From NCBI GenBank assembly GCA_017447185.1, contig JAFSOC010000008.1, positions 1-64,000 on the forward strand: DNA of 64,000 nt. Direction: 5' to 3'. Shown here in pieces: positions 26,554 to 34,500 of the stretch. The first letter of the stretch is position 1. Each line of letters starts with the position of its first letter. This stretch comes from Clostridia bacterium. Its GTDB lineage: Bacteria > Bacillota > Clostridia > Christensenellales > Aristaeellaceae. A program made the position numbers and the translations under genes. Under the pieces are notes generated by a model. That model saw nothing but the letters and a program-made list of their open reading frames with translations, was not told the origin of the DNA and ran no database searches.

Positions 26554-27783
26554 ATGAAGAAATTTTTGGCTTTCCTGATGGCAATGGCAATGCTGCTGAC
26601 GTGCGCGGCGGCCGTGGCTGAGAGCACCGCCGCGGTGACCCTGGACGTGATGCAGGACTACCGGGCCGACGACCCGATCCTGGCACAGTACGGCGAGCCG
26701 GCGCCCGCGGGACAGGAGGACCTGCCCGTGATCCTGATCAAGCACAAGAAGCACATGAAGCTGAACGTCACGACGCAGCCGAGCACCGTGAAGAGTGCGA
26801 AGATCAGCGCCTACAGCGAAGACAGCAAGATCGTCAGCGTGATCGGCACAACCATCACCGGCGAGAAAGTGGGCCAGACGGTGGTTCACCTGATCCGGGA
26901 AAAGGAACCGAAGGCGGAACTGGCGGTGCGCGTGATCGTGTACATGCCGGTGCGGAAGGTTACGATCAAGGCCCCCGTCAAGCACGTGGAGCCCACGGAA
27001 AGCATCCAGCTGACAGCGCAGGTGGCCCCGGGAAGCGCGAACGTGCAGACGGTTACCTGGTATTCCTCCAATGAAAACATCGCGACGGTGGACGCGACCG
27101 GCAAGGTGACCGGCGTCAAGCGGGGCGCGGTGCGGATCTCGGCTGTGGCGGACGACGGAAGCTTCGCCCGGGACAGCGTGCGGATCCAGGTGACCCGGGC
27201 CATGGGCGTGGGCGACCTGATTGAGGATCAGTTCGCGGCGGAACCGGAAGAAGTGCAGGATGTGCTGCCGGTGGACGGATCGGACGAGAACTACTACGCG
27301 CGGCTGGATGAATACGACCCGACGGACAACACGGTGCTCGTGAGCATCATGGACCGGATCACGATCGACAAGGAAGAAGCGGAAAGCCTGAAGGTGGGCT
27401 CCAACATCCAGATCGGCGACGAGACCGTGACGGTGGAAACGCTGCAGGCGGACAAGTTCAGCATCTGCATCAACGAAATGTACTACCTGGACTATACGGA
27501 CGGGGGCGGCGAACTGACGGCCAGCTTCATGAGCATGCCGCTGTACGAAACGGTGGTCAGCGGGATCATGGAAGTGGCGGACGACCTGGTGTTCGTGGAC
27601 GGGATCGATCCGGAGACCGGCACGCCCCTGGACGAGCCGGTAACCCGCACGGCCGCGGAATTCAAGGAAATGATCCAGGACCTGGACGATATCGGATTCA
27701 ACGCGGACAACGTGTATATCCGGTTTGACGAGGATACCGGCGTGCTGAAGCGCGTGGAACGGTACTACACGCCCTTCCAGTAA
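26554..27783 (+). CDS. secreted protein with Ig-like (BIG_2) domain
   Basis: The 409-residue protein has a signal peptide (MKKFLAFLMAMAMLLTCAAAVAE). Residues about 60-135 form a first beta domain, and residues about 135-220 a bacterial Ig-like group 2 domain (PTESIQLTAQVAPGSANVQTVTWYSSNENIATVDATGKVTGVKRGAVRISA). The acidic C-terminal half is of unknown fold. BIG_2 domains occur in surface adhesins. Ribosome site GGAGG; terminator at 27803. Confidence 0.85.
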   Translation: MKKFLAFLMAMAMLLTCAAAVAESTAAVTLDVMQDYRADDPILAQYGEPAPAGQEDLPVILIKHKKHMKLNVTTQPSTVKSAKISAYSEDSKIVSVIGTTITGEKVGQTVVHLIREKEPKAELAVRVIVYMPVRKVTIKAPVKHVEPTESIQLTAQVAPGSANVQTVTWYSSNENIATVDATGKVTGVKRGAVRISAVADDGSFARDSVRIQVTRAMGVGDLIEDQFAAEPEEVQDVLPVDGSDENYYARLDEYDPTDNTVLVSIMDRITIDKEEAESLKVGSNIQIGDETVTVETLQADKFSICINEMYYLDYTDGGGELTASFMSMPLYETVVSGIMEVADDLVFVDGIDPETGTPLDEPVTRTAAEFKEMIQDLDDIGFNADNVYIRFDEDTGVLKRVERYYTPFQ

Positions 27784-27802
27784 GATTATAGGGAATTGAC
27801 AA

Positions 27803-27830
27803 GGGACTGCCCCGCGGGGCAGTCCCTTTT
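27803..27830 (+). terminator. rho-independent terminator
   Basis: GGGACTGCCCC pairs with GGGGCAGTCCC around CG, followed by TTTTAT. It follows the BIG_2 gene by 19 bases. Confidence 0.85.
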
Positions 27831-27858
27831 ATGATGCGGCATATGCTGATAAATTTGC

Positions 27859-27887
27859 TTGCGAATTCGCATGCGATCATGTATAAT
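27859..27887 (+). promoter_or_regulatory. promoter and probable operator of the toxin-antitoxin pair
   Basis: TTGCGA (27859-27864), 17-base spacer, TATAAT (27882-27887). The 10-bp palindrome GCGAATTCGC (27861-27870) overlaps the -35, where an antitoxin-type autorepressor would act. Confidence 0.65.
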
Positions 27888-27919
27888 CAGAGAGAAGATG
27901 ATGAAAAGGAGAAAAGCTT

Positions 27920-28174
27920 ATGCCTGCGATCAAACCGATTTCCGATCTGAGGAATTACACGGAAGTACTGAAGGAAGTGGATGCTGTCAGCCGGGTATAT
28001 CTGACGCGAAACGGGCATGGAGCTTATGCCATCATGTCCATCGAAGAGGCGGATGAGTTGGATCGCCTGAAAGCGGCTCATTCTATTGTTGCCGATCTGA
28101 ACAGGTCAAAGGAGAGAGCTGAAAAGGAAGGCTGGGTCAGCGACGATGAAATCCAGGCAATCATGAGGGACTGA
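27920..28174 (+). CDS. Phd/YefM-type antitoxin
   Basis: The 84-residue protein opens with KPISDLRNYTEVLKEV, the Phd/YefM DNA-binding segment, and YLTRNGHGAYAIMSIEEADELDRL, followed by an acidic helix that would wrap the toxin. It neutralises the downstream RelE/ParE toxin and represses its own promoter. AAGGAG precedes the ATG. The pair is visibly richer in A and T than its surroundings, which suggests recent transfer. Confidence 0.88.
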   Translation: MPAIKPISDLRNYTEVLKEVDAVSRVYLTRNGHGAYAIMSIEEADELDRLKAAHSIVADLNRSKERAEKEGWVSDDEIQAIMRD

Positions 28175-28176
28175 TC

Positions 28177-28524
28177 ATGAGGAAAACAGTCTACGCCCCT
28201 GACTACAAGGAAAAACTCATTCGATTACGCAACAACCTGGATGCGGAATATGGACGGAATGTAAGGCTGAAGATTTTTTCGGAAATCAATCAGAGAATCC
28301 AAAGACTGAAGGAATATCCATTCCTTGGTACATCTGTACGCGCCATCTATGGGATTGATTGTGATTATTATTTCATCCATATCTCAAAGAACGTGATTTT
28401 CTATGATGTTGAAGATAAGCAGATAAGCATTCTTAACATGTATAACGAAAGGGAAGATTATCTCATCAAATTCCTGGGGAACATGGCAAAAATGCACGAA
28501 GAAGAAACCCAGTTCTCCTGCTGA
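28177..28524 (+). CDS. RelE/ParE-family toxin
   Basis: The 115-residue basic protein starts two bases after the antitoxin stop. YKEKLIRLRNNLDAEYGRNVRLKIFSEINQRIQRLKEYPFLGTSVRAI followed by YYFIHISKNVIFYDVEDKQISILNMYNEREDY is the RelE/ParE fold with the C-terminal strand R/Y residues. RelE types cut mRNA at the ribosome and ParE types poison gyrase; the sequence alone does not decide. Low GC as for its partner. Confidence 0.85.
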   Translation: MRKTVYAPDYKEKLIRLRNNLDAEYGRNVRLKIFSEINQRIQRLKEYPFLGTSVRAIYGIDCDYYFIHISKNVIFYDVEDKQISILNMYNEREDYLIKFLGNMAKMHEEETQFSC

Positions 28525-28582
28525 AAAGATTGTGAAAACGCTTTTACGGATGCTTCTTTACTGAGACAATCAAATAAACCGA

Positions 28583-28810
28583 TTACTTCCCGTCGTCGTC
28601 CGGGTCGATTTCCCTGGCGGCTTCCACGAACTCGTCCAGGTCTTCCTCGGAGAGCTCCAGGCCCAGGATGTTCTTGACCGCCTCGGGAATCAGGCCGAGG
28701 GCGATCTCATTGGTACGGGTTTCGGCGATGCGGACGGCTTCTTCCTTAATCTTATCCGCCAGCTCGGGATTGGCCTGGAGGAGCTCGGTGATTTTTTCCA
28801 GATTGCTCAT
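28583..28810 (-). CDS. small acidic helical protein, unknown
   Basis: The 75-residue protein (MSNLEKITELLQANPELADKI onward) is acidic and predicted all-helical. The NPELADKIKEE start recalls Nif11-like leader helices, but there is no GG cleavage site. It has AAGGAG upstream and begins 11 bases after the stop of the GG-leader ORF at 28822-29034, so the two form a small operon. Function unknown. Confidence 0.65.
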   Translation of the reverse strand: MSNLEKITELLQANPELADKIKEEAVRIAETRTNEIALGLIPEAVKNILGLELSEEDLDEFVEAAREIDPDDDGK

Positions 28811-28821
28811 AATGATTCTCC

Positions 28822-29034
28822 TTAAATTCTGTTGTACTTGAGATTCATGCGGGTGATGAAATTGTTGATCTTCTTTTCCACTTTGTTCTGCTCATCCCAC
28901 TTGCCGGCGAATTCCAGCTCTTGCCAGAGATCATCCAGGGCGCGGTATTCCTCGCGCTCCTCTTCGGTGAGGGTATCGAAGGTCCAGCGGCCGCCGGCGG
29001 CCATTGCCATCTGCTTCATATTCAGTTCATTCAT
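28822..29034 (-). CDS. small protein with double-glycine-type leader
   Basis: The 70-residue protein begins MNELNMKQMAMAAGGRW, close to the MNELNLEQMEQVSGG leader of the gene at 7006. The cargo, rich in E, W, L and K, is a charged helical segment (LTEEEREEYRALDDLWQELE) with no recognised domain. AAGGAG precedes the ATG. I do not see the CTGCCA/CGTATATACAGG element upstream, so control may differ from the LysM and SH3 peptides. The real start is inside a much longer frame. Confidence 0.6.
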   Translation of the reverse strand: MNELNMKQMAMAAGGRWTFDTLTEEEREEYRALDDLWQELEFAGKWDEQNKVEKKINNFITRMNLKYNRI

Positions 29035-29227
29035 ATGCAGTTCAACTCCTTTACAGTTATTTTGCCACAAGAAGCGGCAAAAAACAATCCCCGAAAGCAG
29101 GGGAAGCGCCGCGGGACAGACGGGAAAAAACGGACATTTTTCGTGACAGAGGAGCGGGAGGTGTGATATACTGAGCGCGCATTCCAAACTGCATATGATC
29201 TGACACAATGGAAGGAGTCTTTTTGTC

Positions 29228-30343
29228 ATGAAGAAAATACTTTCCCTGATTTTGGCCATTGCCATGCTGCTGACGGTGATCCCGGCGGTGGCGGAGAACG
29301 GAACGGAAGAAAAGGGCGGGCTGCAGAGCCTGCTGAACGGCCTGGGCGAATCGGGCGGCGGGAACAGCGGCGACGCCGGCAGCCTGCTGAGCGGCCTGGG
29401 CAGCCTGCTGGGCGGCGGAAACGGGGACGGCACGAACCTCTCCGCGATGCTGAAGAACCTGCTGCAGAAGGCGGGCAGGGACCTGAAGGGCATCAACGTG
29501 GACGCTATCGTGGACATGCTGAAGGAGAAGCTGGGCGGCCTGCTGGGCGGCGCGGCCAAGGGCACCGGGGAAACCGGCGGTGAACCGGACCTGAACGCAC
29601 TGACCAGCCTGCTGGGCGGCCTGGGCGAGAGCAGCGGAGAGAACAAGGAAGGCGCGGCAACCGGCGAGGACAACGGGCAGATCATGGCCCTGCTGGGCAG
29701 CCTGCTGGGCGGCAGCACCGGGAACGGCGCGGAAGGCGGAGAGGAAGAGCCCGACTGGGACGCGCTGCTGGCCGCCTACAAGGAAAGCGACGAATACAAG
29801 GACGCCCTGGGCCGCTGGAACGCGCTGGCGCTGCACCTGAACGAGGTGTTCCCCGGACTGGCTGCCGGCGACGAGCAGGTGATCGTGCTGTCAGAAGTGT
29901 TCAAACTCGGGGAGAGCGACCCCAACGTGGAATTCGGCTGGTACGTGCTGGCAAACTACAGAAAGAGCGAAAACGGGAAGAACCTGACGATGGTGAGCGC
30001 CGGCGGCGCCGTGGAACTGATCACCTACGAGAAGCAGGAAGACGGCACCTTCAAGGTGGCCAGTGCGATCACCGCCCTGGACGGAAGCTCCATGTTTGAA
30101 AGCATGGTGAAGGGGATGTGCGACCGGTACGGCGTAACCTACGAGGACTACATCTCCGCCATGAAATGGCGGGAGTTCAACGAGGTCTCCTTCCTGCTGG
30201 AGTTCATGAGTGATCATCCGGAATACGAGCGGATTGAATACAAGGGCGCGATGGTAACCGCGAAGGAACTGGACGAGATGCAGAACAAAATGTATGAAGA
30301 AACGGCGGCGGCCCTCGAGGCGGAGACCGGTGCCGCACAGTAA
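29228..30343 (+). CDS. secreted Gly/Leu-repeat protein
   Basis: The 371-residue protein has a signal peptide (MKKILSLILAIAMLLTVIPAVAE). Residues about 30-180 contain repeated LLGGLGES, LLSGLGSLLGGG and LLGSLLGG units, separated by Gly/Asn/Ser runs. The C-terminal half is a non-repetitive acidic domain (about 185-371). The hydrophobic Gly-Leu repeats suggest self-assembly or membrane association (inference). Ribosome site AAGGAG. No homologous family is recognised. Confidence 0.8.
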   Translation: MKKILSLILAIAMLLTVIPAVAENGTEEKGGLQSLLNGLGESGGGNSGDAGSLLSGLGSLLGGGNGDGTNLSAMLKNLLQKAGRDLKGINVDAIVDMLKEKLGGLLGGAAKGTGETGGEPDLNALTSLLGGLGESSGENKEGAATGEDNGQIMALLGSLLGGSTGNGAEGGEEEPDWDALLAAYKESDEYKDALGRWNALALHLNEVFPGLAAGDEQVIVLSEVFKLGESDPNVEFGWYVLANYRKSENGKNLTMVSAGGAVELITYEKQEDGTFKVASAITALDGSSMFESMVKGMCDRYGVTYEDYISAMKWREFNEVSFLLEFMSDHPEYERIEYKGAMVTAKELDEMQNKMYEETAAALEAETGAAQ

Positions 30344-30432
30344 ACGCGGGGAGAAGCCAGGTGAGAACCACGGGGACGGTTCCATTGGCTGCCCTGAAGG
30401 GAGCCAGAGAAACACGTCCCCATGGTCACCCG

Positions 30433-30460
30433 CCCCGGCGATGGAGTCCGGGGTTTTTTT
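30433..30460 (+). terminator. rho-independent terminator
   Basis: CCCCGG (30433-30438) and CCGGGG (30448-30453) form a stem, followed by seven T. It ends the Gly/Leu-repeat gene. A second hairpin, GCGGCGC/GCGCCGC (30475-30494), lies just before the next ribosome site. Confidence 0.8.
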
Positions 30461-30515
30461 GCGCGCAAAAAAATGCGGCGCCGGGCAGCGCCGCAAGGGG
30501 TAGGGGGGATAGAGT

Positions 30516-30662
30516 ATGGAAATTAATGATCAGAAAGTGCACGGTGGAGCCGCCGGCCACATCAATGGAGAGGGCGCCGGCAGGGGCGGCGGATTCCGCA
30601 AGGGCGGCGCAGGAGGTGAGAACGAAGGAGAGGCTCCCGTTTTCACGGGAGCCAGGATATGA
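30516..30662 (+). CDS. small glycine-rich peptide with GG motif
   Basis: The 48-residue ORF begins MEINDQKVHGGAAGHI and continues with Gly/Arg/Glu-rich sequence (GRGGGFRKGGAGG). The first ten residues and GG resemble a short double-glycine leader. A GGGG-type ribosome site lies nearby. It is followed by the convergent LysM peptide gene. Too short for certainty, but it lies among other GG peptides. Confidence 0.4.
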   Translation: MEINDQKVHGGAAGHINGEGAGRGGGFRKGGAGGENEGEAPVFTGARI

Positions 30663-30700
30663 AGAAGATTCTGTTGGGTTGGAGTGTACCCCTTCAGGGA

Positions 30701-30952
30701 TTAAGCATGGGGGCCGGGAACATAGATCCAGTAGCCATCGGTGATGTCGTTGGCGTTCTTGATCACGTCCGCGTTCATTTCCTTCAGATCACGCCAGGTG
30801 ACGCCGTAGCGCTTCGCAATGCGGATCAGGGTGTCGTTCTTCTTGATCTGATACAGATCACAGCCAAAGCGGGGAGCGGGCTTCTTGGCGTAGCCGCCTC
30901 TGCCACCGGATACCTTTTCCATTTCGTTGAGGTTCATTTCGTTCATTTCCAT
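30701..30952 (-). CDS. double-glycine-leader LysM peptide, paralogue 2
   Basis: The 83-residue protein begins MEMNEMNLNEMEKVSGG, then RGGYAKKPAPRFG and a LysM domain (YQIKKNDTLIRIAKRYGVTWRDL, MNADVI, NDITDGYWIYVP). It is a clear paralogue of the gene at 26132. AAAGGAG precedes the ATG, and promoter-like copy E (31057-31020) lies upstream on the same strand. Expected to be exported and to bind glycan strands of the cell wall. Confidence 0.8.
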   Translation of the reverse strand: MEMNEMNLNEMEKVSGGRGGYAKKPAPRFGCDLYQIKKNDTLIRIAKRYGVTWRDLKEMNADVIKNANDITDGYWIYVPGPHA

Positions 30953-31019
30953 GATTCTGATCTCCTTTCAGATGATTTATCTTTGGTTGATTTATTTTAC
31001 CGGAGTCCGTTATCTGCCG

Positions 31020-31057
31020 GACACCTGTATATACGCAGAACAAAGGCCGGGTGGCAG
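31020..31057 (-). promoter_or_regulatory. bipartite promoter-like element, copy E
   Basis: On the minus strand CTGCCACCCGG starts at 31057 and CGTATATACAGGTGTC runs from 31035 to 31020, 22 bases later. The CGTATATACAGGTGTC block matches copies B and D base for base. The ATG at 30952 is 83 bases from the CGTATA start. Confidence 0.75.
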
Positions 31058-31149
31058 TGGATTCCTGACATTTTTATGAAAAAGTTTTTTGTATGTATGT
31101 ATCATACAGGAAAAAGGCTTATACGTCAAGGGTTTCGGGAGGTTATGGT

Positions 31150-34100
31150 TTATTTGATTGTACGGGCGACGCGGTGGGCTATGTTCTGCCAGAGGTCCAC
31201 TAATGCTCCGTGGTCCTTATGGAGGGACTGGGGGAGGGTGGGAACACGGTCGTAGAGGAGCTGGAGGTATTCCATATGGTTGCCGTGGTCGTCGAGGATT
31301 TCAATCCTCTGGGTGCGGGAGGTGCCGCGGCGGGATTCCCGGACATCGGTGACAACACCGCTGACAATGACGGGCCCCGTGGTCTTGCCCTGGAACGTCA
31401 CGTTCACCCGGGCGCCCAGATCGAGCTGATGGCCTTCCACCTCATCGAGGAAGACGGTGACGCTGTGCTCGGTCATGTTGGTGGTGACGCCGGAGTAAAC
31501 CTGATCGTCAGCGGCGACCTGGACCAGTTCCGCATCGTTCACCCGGACCACTTCGCCGTCATAATCCCGGCCGTCCACGAGGAAGAGGGACATGATCAGG
31601 TAATAGAGATTACGGATGATCCAGAACAGGAGGATCAGGAGGCTGACCACCTGGAAGGCCTGGAAATGGATGATGACGCGCACGATGCCCACCACGGAGA
31701 GGGCGATCAGCACCAGGAAGGGGAGCATGGAGCGGAAGTCCCGCTTGCGCTTTCCGCCGGCGCCGGATTTGTCCGTGACCTTGAAGGTGGAAAGGGTAAT
31801 GCCGAAGGTCTCCTTCAGGACCGGGATCAGCAGGTGGGGCATGACGCTGGTTTCATAGATGCCGCTCCACTTGATGGAGATCAGGTTGCGGCTGTTGAGG
31901 CGCAGGGAGAGATCCTGCAGGATGAACATGGGCAGCCAGAAGAGCAGCAGCTCCAGCCAGTTGCAGCGGAAAACCGGGATCATGAAGGCTGCGTAGAGCA
32001 GCGGGGAAAGCAGGTAGATCAGGTTCTTCAGCGGGGAATACCAGTAGGAAACGGAGCTGAGGTAGCTGATCTTCTGCGAGAAGGACAGGTTCTTGCGGGA
32101 GAGGAGCTTCAGCTTGCGGGCGGTGACGATGACGCCGCGGGCCCAGCGGGTGCGCTGCTGGATATGCTCCTTAAAGGTATGGGGCGTCTGGCCGCTGGCC
32201 AGGGGCTCCGGCAGGGCGAGGCTCACATAACCCGCAGACTCAATGAGCATGCCGGTGGCGAAGTCCTCGGTGATGGAGCCGGTGAAGAAGCCGCCGATAT
32301 CCTCCAGGGCGCGGCGGGAGAGGACCGTATTGGAACCGCCGTAGATGACGCTGTTGGTGCCGGTCTTGGCGGGCTCGATGGTGCGGTAGAAGAAGTCCTG
32401 CTCGTTGGGGGCACGCTTCTCGCAGTAAAGGGCGTGCTGGAAGACATCCGGATCATAGAAGCACTGGGGCGTCTGCAGCAGGCCCAGGCGGAGGCGTTCC
32501 CCTTCGGGACGGCCCTCCTCCCGGAGTTCCGCATCCACAAAATAGGGAATGGTCTTCAGCAGGAAATCACTGCGGGGGATCATATCCGCATCGAGGGTAA
32601 CGATATAGGGCGCGGAGGTGAGGGCCATGGCGTGATTCAGGTTGCCGGCCTTGGCACCTTCATTGTCCGGGCGGTCGAAATAACCGACGCCCATCTCCTT
32701 CGCCAGGGCGCGCATCTCCGGGCGGCGGTTGTCATCGCAGAGCCAGATATGCACCCTGGAAGGATCCGGGTATTTGATATGCACGCAGCCATTGAGGGTC
32801 TTGCGCAGGAGCTCCGGGGGCTCATTGTAGGTGGCAATGAAAATATCCACCTCCGGCCAGGCGTCCTCCGGGATCTCCGGCAGGGGGCAGGTGCGGGTGC
32901 TGAGGAGGTTGCGGTAGAGGATCAGGGTTTCGAAGAAGCCCACCAGCTCCACGATGAGCAGGACAATATTCGCTGTGACGGCGAGCCAGCCGGACTCAAA
33001 GGGAATGGAGCGGGCGAAACGCCAGAGCATGTAAATGACGGAGGCCCAGGCGGCGAGGACCAGGCAGATCCAGCCGGCCATGCGGCCTTTCTTCCCGCGG
33101 CGGACTTCATCCCTGCCGATAATGTCATAGTAGGTGCGGCGCTTCTGACGGGAACTGTTCCTGCGGACCAGGAGCCAGATCATGACGGCCAGGAGAAGGA
33201 CGCCGCCGGCGATGCCCAGGTACAGGAGCCAGGTGGAGAACTCCCAGCCGGTCCTGGTGCCCAGGGAGCGGGTGAAAGTATTCCGGAGGCGGGTGATGAA
33301 ATTCACGGGCACCTGGGCGGCGGGGGCGCTGATTTCGATGGGATCCTCGCCGCGGATCAGGGAGCGGACCCATTTGCCGGAATCGGTGATGTATTCGTCC
33401 TTCAGCTCGCCTTCCGGATCAAACTGACGGGTGAAGAAGGCGGAGGATTCCTCCTTGTTGGAGAGGCTCCAGACGGCATAGCTGAGCTTGTTGTCATTGA
33501 GGAAGGAGAACCAGATGGCGGCGGATTCAAAATCGATCTCACCGTCGCCGGAAGCTTCGCAGATGCCGCACTCGCTGATGAAGACCGGCAGCCCTTCCTT
33601 CAGGGCGGAGGAGAGCTCGCCGAGGAGGCCTTCATGATGGGTGGCGCAGTAGAAATGGAGCACGTACATAATATTGTCGAACTCCAGGGGGCGGAGGAGC
33701 GGGTCGCCCAGGTTCCGGTCGTACTCGGTGGTGCCGACGACGATGACCGCGTCCGGAATATAGGAGCGGATGACGGGGATGACTTCGTTGGCGTAATCCG
33801 CGACCTCGGACCAGAAGGTGTTGCCGTTGGGCTCATTGCAGATTTCAAAGATGAGGTTCGGATACTGGGCGTAATCCTCGGCGATCATGGCGAAGAAGCC
33901 CTTGGCGGCTTCCTTGTTCATATTGGGATTGTAGTCCTCGAGGATATGCCAGTCCACCAGCACGTAGACATCCGCGGCGATGGCGGCTTCAATACCCTTG
34001 CGCATGAGATCCAGGTTATCCTCATGGAGCTTTTCATTGCAGTAGTCAACGGAATACATGGCGATGCGGATCATGTTACAGTTCCACTCCGCGGCGATGC

Positions 34101-34338
34101 GGCGGAAGAGGTTTTCGCTGATATATTCCGGATACCAGGAGAGGCCGTGGGTGCTGACGCCGCGAAGCTGCACTGGGCGGCCGAACTGGTCCACCAGCTG
34201 GGTGCCTTCCACGTGGAGGCGGCCGTTGACGGAGGGGCGGGCAGTGTAGACCTCCGGGGATTTCGCGGATGCGCAGGCGGGAAGGAGGGTGCAGAGAAGT
34301 AGCACGGCGCAGAGCAGGACGGACAGCAATCTCTTCAT
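31150..34338 (-). CDS. GH5 cellulase - cellulose synthase (GT2) - PilZ-like fusion
   Basis: The 1062-residue protein has a signal peptide, then a GH5 domain (about residues 35-330) with acid/base Glu in FEICNEPNG and nucleophile Glu in VFISECGI. A membrane helix near 365-390 leads to a BcsA-type GT2 domain with IATYNEP, LCDDN, TLDADMIPR, SITED and QQRTRWARG, flanked by several membrane helices. A PilZ-like tail (about 945-1030) lacks a clear RxxxR...[DN]xSxxG signature. It should polymerise glucose into a beta-glucan on the inside while the GH5 domain trims it outside. Whether c-di-GMP still controls it is doubtful. Confidence 0.9.
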   Translation of the reverse strand: MKRLLSVLLCAVLLLCTLLPACASAKSPEVYTARPSVNGRLHVEGTQLVDQFGRPVQLRGVSTHGLSWYPEYISENLFRRIAAEWNCNMIRIAMYSVDYCNEKLHEDNLDLMRKGIEAAIAADVYVLVDWHILEDYNPNMNKEAAKGFFAMIAEDYAQYPNLIFEICNEPNGNTFWSEVADYANEVIPVIRSYIPDAVIVVGTTEYDRNLGDPLLRPLEFDNIMYVLHFYCATHHEGLLGELSSALKEGLPVFISECGICEASGDGEIDFESAAIWFSFLNDNKLSYAVWSLSNKEESSAFFTRQFDPEGELKDEYITDSGKWVRSLIRGEDPIEISAPAAQVPVNFITRLRNTFTRSLGTRTGWEFSTWLLYLGIAGGVLLLAVMIWLLVRRNSSRQKRRTYYDIIGRDEVRRGKKGRMAGWICLVLAAWASVIYMLWRFARSIPFESGWLAVTANIVLLIVELVGFFETLILYRNLLSTRTCPLPEIPEDAWPEVDIFIATYNEPPELLRKTLNGCVHIKYPDPSRVHIWLCDDNRRPEMRALAKEMGVGYFDRPDNEGAKAGNLNHAMALTSAPYIVTLDADMIPRSDFLLKTIPYFVDAELREEGRPEGERLRLGLLQTPQCFYDPDVFQHALYCEKRAPNEQDFFYRTIEPAKTGTNSVIYGGSNTVLSRRALEDIGGFFTGSITEDFATGMLIESAGYVSLALPEPLASGQTPHTFKEHIQQRTRWARGVIVTARKLKLLSRKNLSFSQKISYLSSVSYWYSPLKNLIYLLSPLLYAAFMIPVFRCNWLELLLFWLPMFILQDLSLRLNSRNLISIKWSGIYETSVMPHLLIPVLKETFGITLSTFKVTDKSGAGGKRKRDFRSMLPFLVLIALSVVGIVRVIIHFQAFQVVSLLILLFWIIRNLYYLIMSLFLVDGRDYDGEVVRVNDAELVQVAADDQVYSGVTTNMTEHSVTVFLDEVEGHQLDLGARVNVTFQGKTTGPVIVSGVVTDVRESRRGTSRTQRIEILDDHGNHMEYLQLLYDRVPTLPQSLHKDHGALVDLWQNIAHRVARTIK

Positions 34339-34500
34339 GATGGAGCCTCTTTCCGGTTTTAGTGATCAGGGAACAGATTTTCGGTTGGTAAATATAGGTG
34401 TATTGTCGTACAGGCAGAGGGATTTGTCAAGGCGGGGAGGGATTAAACGGGTGGCGGGAGAATTTAATTTCAGGTTGATAAATTCATAAGGAGAAAAATG

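Noticed and set aside
31210-34302. Long plus-strand frame of 1030 residues
   Set aside because: Shadow of the minus-strand GH5-GT2 gene; no ribosome site or domain.
34380-34430. CTGCC...TATATTTACC on the minus strand before the GH5-GT2 gene
   Set aside because: The second half differs from the shared block and spacing is not conserved; probably an ordinary promoter.
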